Positions 62,856 through 64,000 of a DNA stretch of 64,000 nt are shown here, piece by piece. A program made the translations under genes and the position numbers. Every line of letters starts with the position of its first letter. Position 1 is the stretch's first letter. Origin of the DNA: HXMU1420-13 sp965228545 (GTDB taxonomy: Bacteria; Bacteroidota; Rhodothermia; Balneolales; Balneolaceae); contig OZ245822.1 in assembly GCA_965228545.1 (NCBI GenBank), positions 248,001 to 312,000 on the forward strand, written 5' to 3'. A model generated the notes under the pieces. That model did not search any database and was not told the DNA's origin. It saw only the letters and a program-made list of their open reading frames with translations.

Positions 62856-64000
62856 ATGATTTCTGTGCTTTTTGACGTACGCATTGCGCATGCACAGGAA
62901 CAGGCAGATTCTGTTTTGGTTTCAAACGCACCCGATACGCTAGCCAACGGTACTCAATATTTTAAAGCAAGAAGAATAGCTCGTGTAAGCAAGCTTCCCG
63001 GTCTTACAAAGGGTAAATTATATTCGGTTTCGGGTGGGGATGTAACCACTACGGTTACTTGGGATTCGCTCAATACATATCGCGTGCAAACTAAGGTGCT
63101 GGGTTATCGAACTACGGTACCAACAATTACTAGTTTTGAAGGGTTTTCAGCTCTTAAAAAGCAACAATCGAACCAACGTATACGGGCAAAGTTGGTTCAG
63201 GAATCGAAGAACCAACAGCAGGAGAGCCGCGGACTTCTGGATTTTAGTATAAATGTGCCTGGAGGTGAAAATTCTGCATTTTCAACTATTTTTGGCAGTA
63301 ACGAAGTAAACCTGCGAGTAAACGGTTCGGCAAATATGAATGTGGGAGCATCGGTTCAAAAATTAGACGATGGAACCTTACCTCCCGATTTACGAACGCG
63401 AGTTGATCCCACCTTTAATCAGAACCTGCAACTGAATATTCAAGGTACCATAGGAGATAAGTTAACCATTGCAACCGATTGGGATACCGAACGACAATTC
63501 GATTTTGAAAACCGATTAAGTATACGATATCAGGGTTACGAGGATGAAATTATCAAGAGCATCGAGATGGGGAACGTATCGATGGCAACAGGAAACTCGC
63601 TGGTAAAAGGGGGAAGTTCGCTCTTTGGGATTAAGGCAGTCTCAGAATTAGGTCCGCTGAAAGTTACAACCGTAATTTCGCAGCAACGAGGGGAAAGCAA
63701 TACCCAAAGTATTTCGGGTGGTTCGCAAGAAAATAGTATCGAGCTTCGCCCGGCTGATTATGAAGATGGCCGCCACTTTTTTCTGGATTTTTATAACCGA
63801 CAGGAATTCGAAACGGCTTTATCTAATCCTCAGCAGATTCTACAACCTTATCAAATAACCGAGATACAAGTGTATGTACGTAAGGCCGAACAAGTGCCGG
63901 GAATAAATACCGTTAGTGCTATTGCCTTACTCGATCTTGGCGTAAATGATGAAGGGAATGGTACTTACGGATTACCAGGAAACGATTTTGACCGCTATGT
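62856..64000 (+). CDS. sprA: SprA-like cell-surface/type IX secretion translocon protein, 3' part outside window
   Basis: The first 381 codons are present; the gene runs off the right edge. SprA (Sov) is the giant outer-membrane translocon of the type IX secretion system. The protein has a leader ending AHAQEQ, then LDFSINVPGGENSAFSTIFG, VRVNGSANMNVG-type strands, LQLNIQGTIGDKLTIATDWD, FDFENRLSIRYQGYEDEI, IEMGNVSMATGNSLVKGG and SLFGIKAV, all hallmarks of SprA. ATG 62856 gives a leader of only 14 residues; the frame is open back to 62775, and an ATT at 62802 would give a fuller signal peptide, so the start is uncertain. Confidence 0.82.
   Translation, partial: MISVLFDVRIAHAQEQADSVLVSNAPDTLANGTQYFKARRIARVSKLPGLTKGKLYSVSGGDVTTTVTWDSLNTYRVQTKVLGYRTTVPTITSFEGFSALKKQQSNQRIRAKLVQESKNQQQESRGLLDFSINVPGGENSAFSTIFGSNEVNLRVNGSANMNVGASVQKLDDGTLPPDLRTRVDPTFNQNLQLNIQGTIGDKLTIATDWDTERQFDFENRLSIRYQGYEDEIIKSIEMGNVSMATGNSLVKGGSSLFGIKAVSELGPLKVTTVISQQRGESNTQSISGGSQENSIELRPADYEDGRHFFLDFYNRQEFETALSNPQQILQPYQITEIQVYVRKAEQVPGINTVSAIALLDLGVNDEGNGTYGLPGNDFDRY

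Noticed and set aside
1..64000. tRNA, rRNA, prophage, transposase and restriction genes
   Set aside because: I looked through all intergenic stretches and found no tRNA-like cloverleaf with a CCA-type acceptor and T-loop, no rRNA and no transposase-like protein.

Overview
The window looks like chromosomal DNA of a marine or saline member of the Balneolota/Bacteroidota (Balneola/Gracilimonas-like). The grounds are the fused E2o-E1 2-oxoglutarate enzyme (Kgd type), TonB receptors with carboxypeptidase-like N-terminal domains, DUF4249 and DUF4290 proteins, a SprA-like gene, a short primary sigma factor, a moderately AT-rich base composition and several TAnnTTTG-type -7 boxes. This placement is an inference from gene content; no 16S rRNA is present. 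I found no tRNA, rRNA, CRISPR array, prophage or insertion sequence with a transposase.

Layout. 0-12 kb is housekeeping: a 5' part of kgd (minus strand), pepF, a TonB receptor with a DUF4249 lipoprotein, a GAF-like protein, deoB and rpoD. Three related palindromic repeats sit around deoB, one of them inside its reading frame. 12-26 kb is a nitrous-oxide-reduction island. On the minus strand lie a copper-type TonB receptor (CxxxM motif), a Met-rich lipoprotein and a His/Cys-rich protein. Divergently on the plus strand lie an Rrf2/NsrR-like regulator, a cytochrome c, a fasciclin-domain lipoprotein, Sec-type (clade II) nosZ, a NosB-like membrane protein, nosL, nosD, nosF, nosY, ric (iron-sulfur repair) and three membrane proteins that share a His...GW motif. 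Two copies of the same 16-bp imperfect inverted repeat precede the regulator and the cytochrome gene. The proposed logic is that the minus-strand genes bring in copper, NosL/NosDFY help build the copper centres, the cytochrome feeds electrons to NosZ, and the regulator senses NO or Fe-S status.

26-47 kb is mixed: a Gfo/Idh/MocA oxidoreductase, an acetyltransferase-like protein with two different 9-bp tandem repeats in its tail, a propeller-type sensor kinase with its NarL-type regulator, surface and outer-membrane proteins, an ABC exporter pair divergent from a TesA-like esterase, a PIG-L deacetylase, a SIMPL protein, an SGNH esterase, and a TonB receptor plus SGNH lipoprotein pair behind a LacI-type operator.

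47-64 kb is again mostly core: grpE-dnaJ, small proteins, a compact menaquinone operon menF-menD-menH-menB (overlapping genes, minus strand), a DUF4290 protein, a DUF4249-like lipoprotein, a cystathionine-beta-synthase-like enzyme with a DUF3467 protein, an lptF-lptG permease pair, and the 5' end of a sprA homologue running off the right edge.
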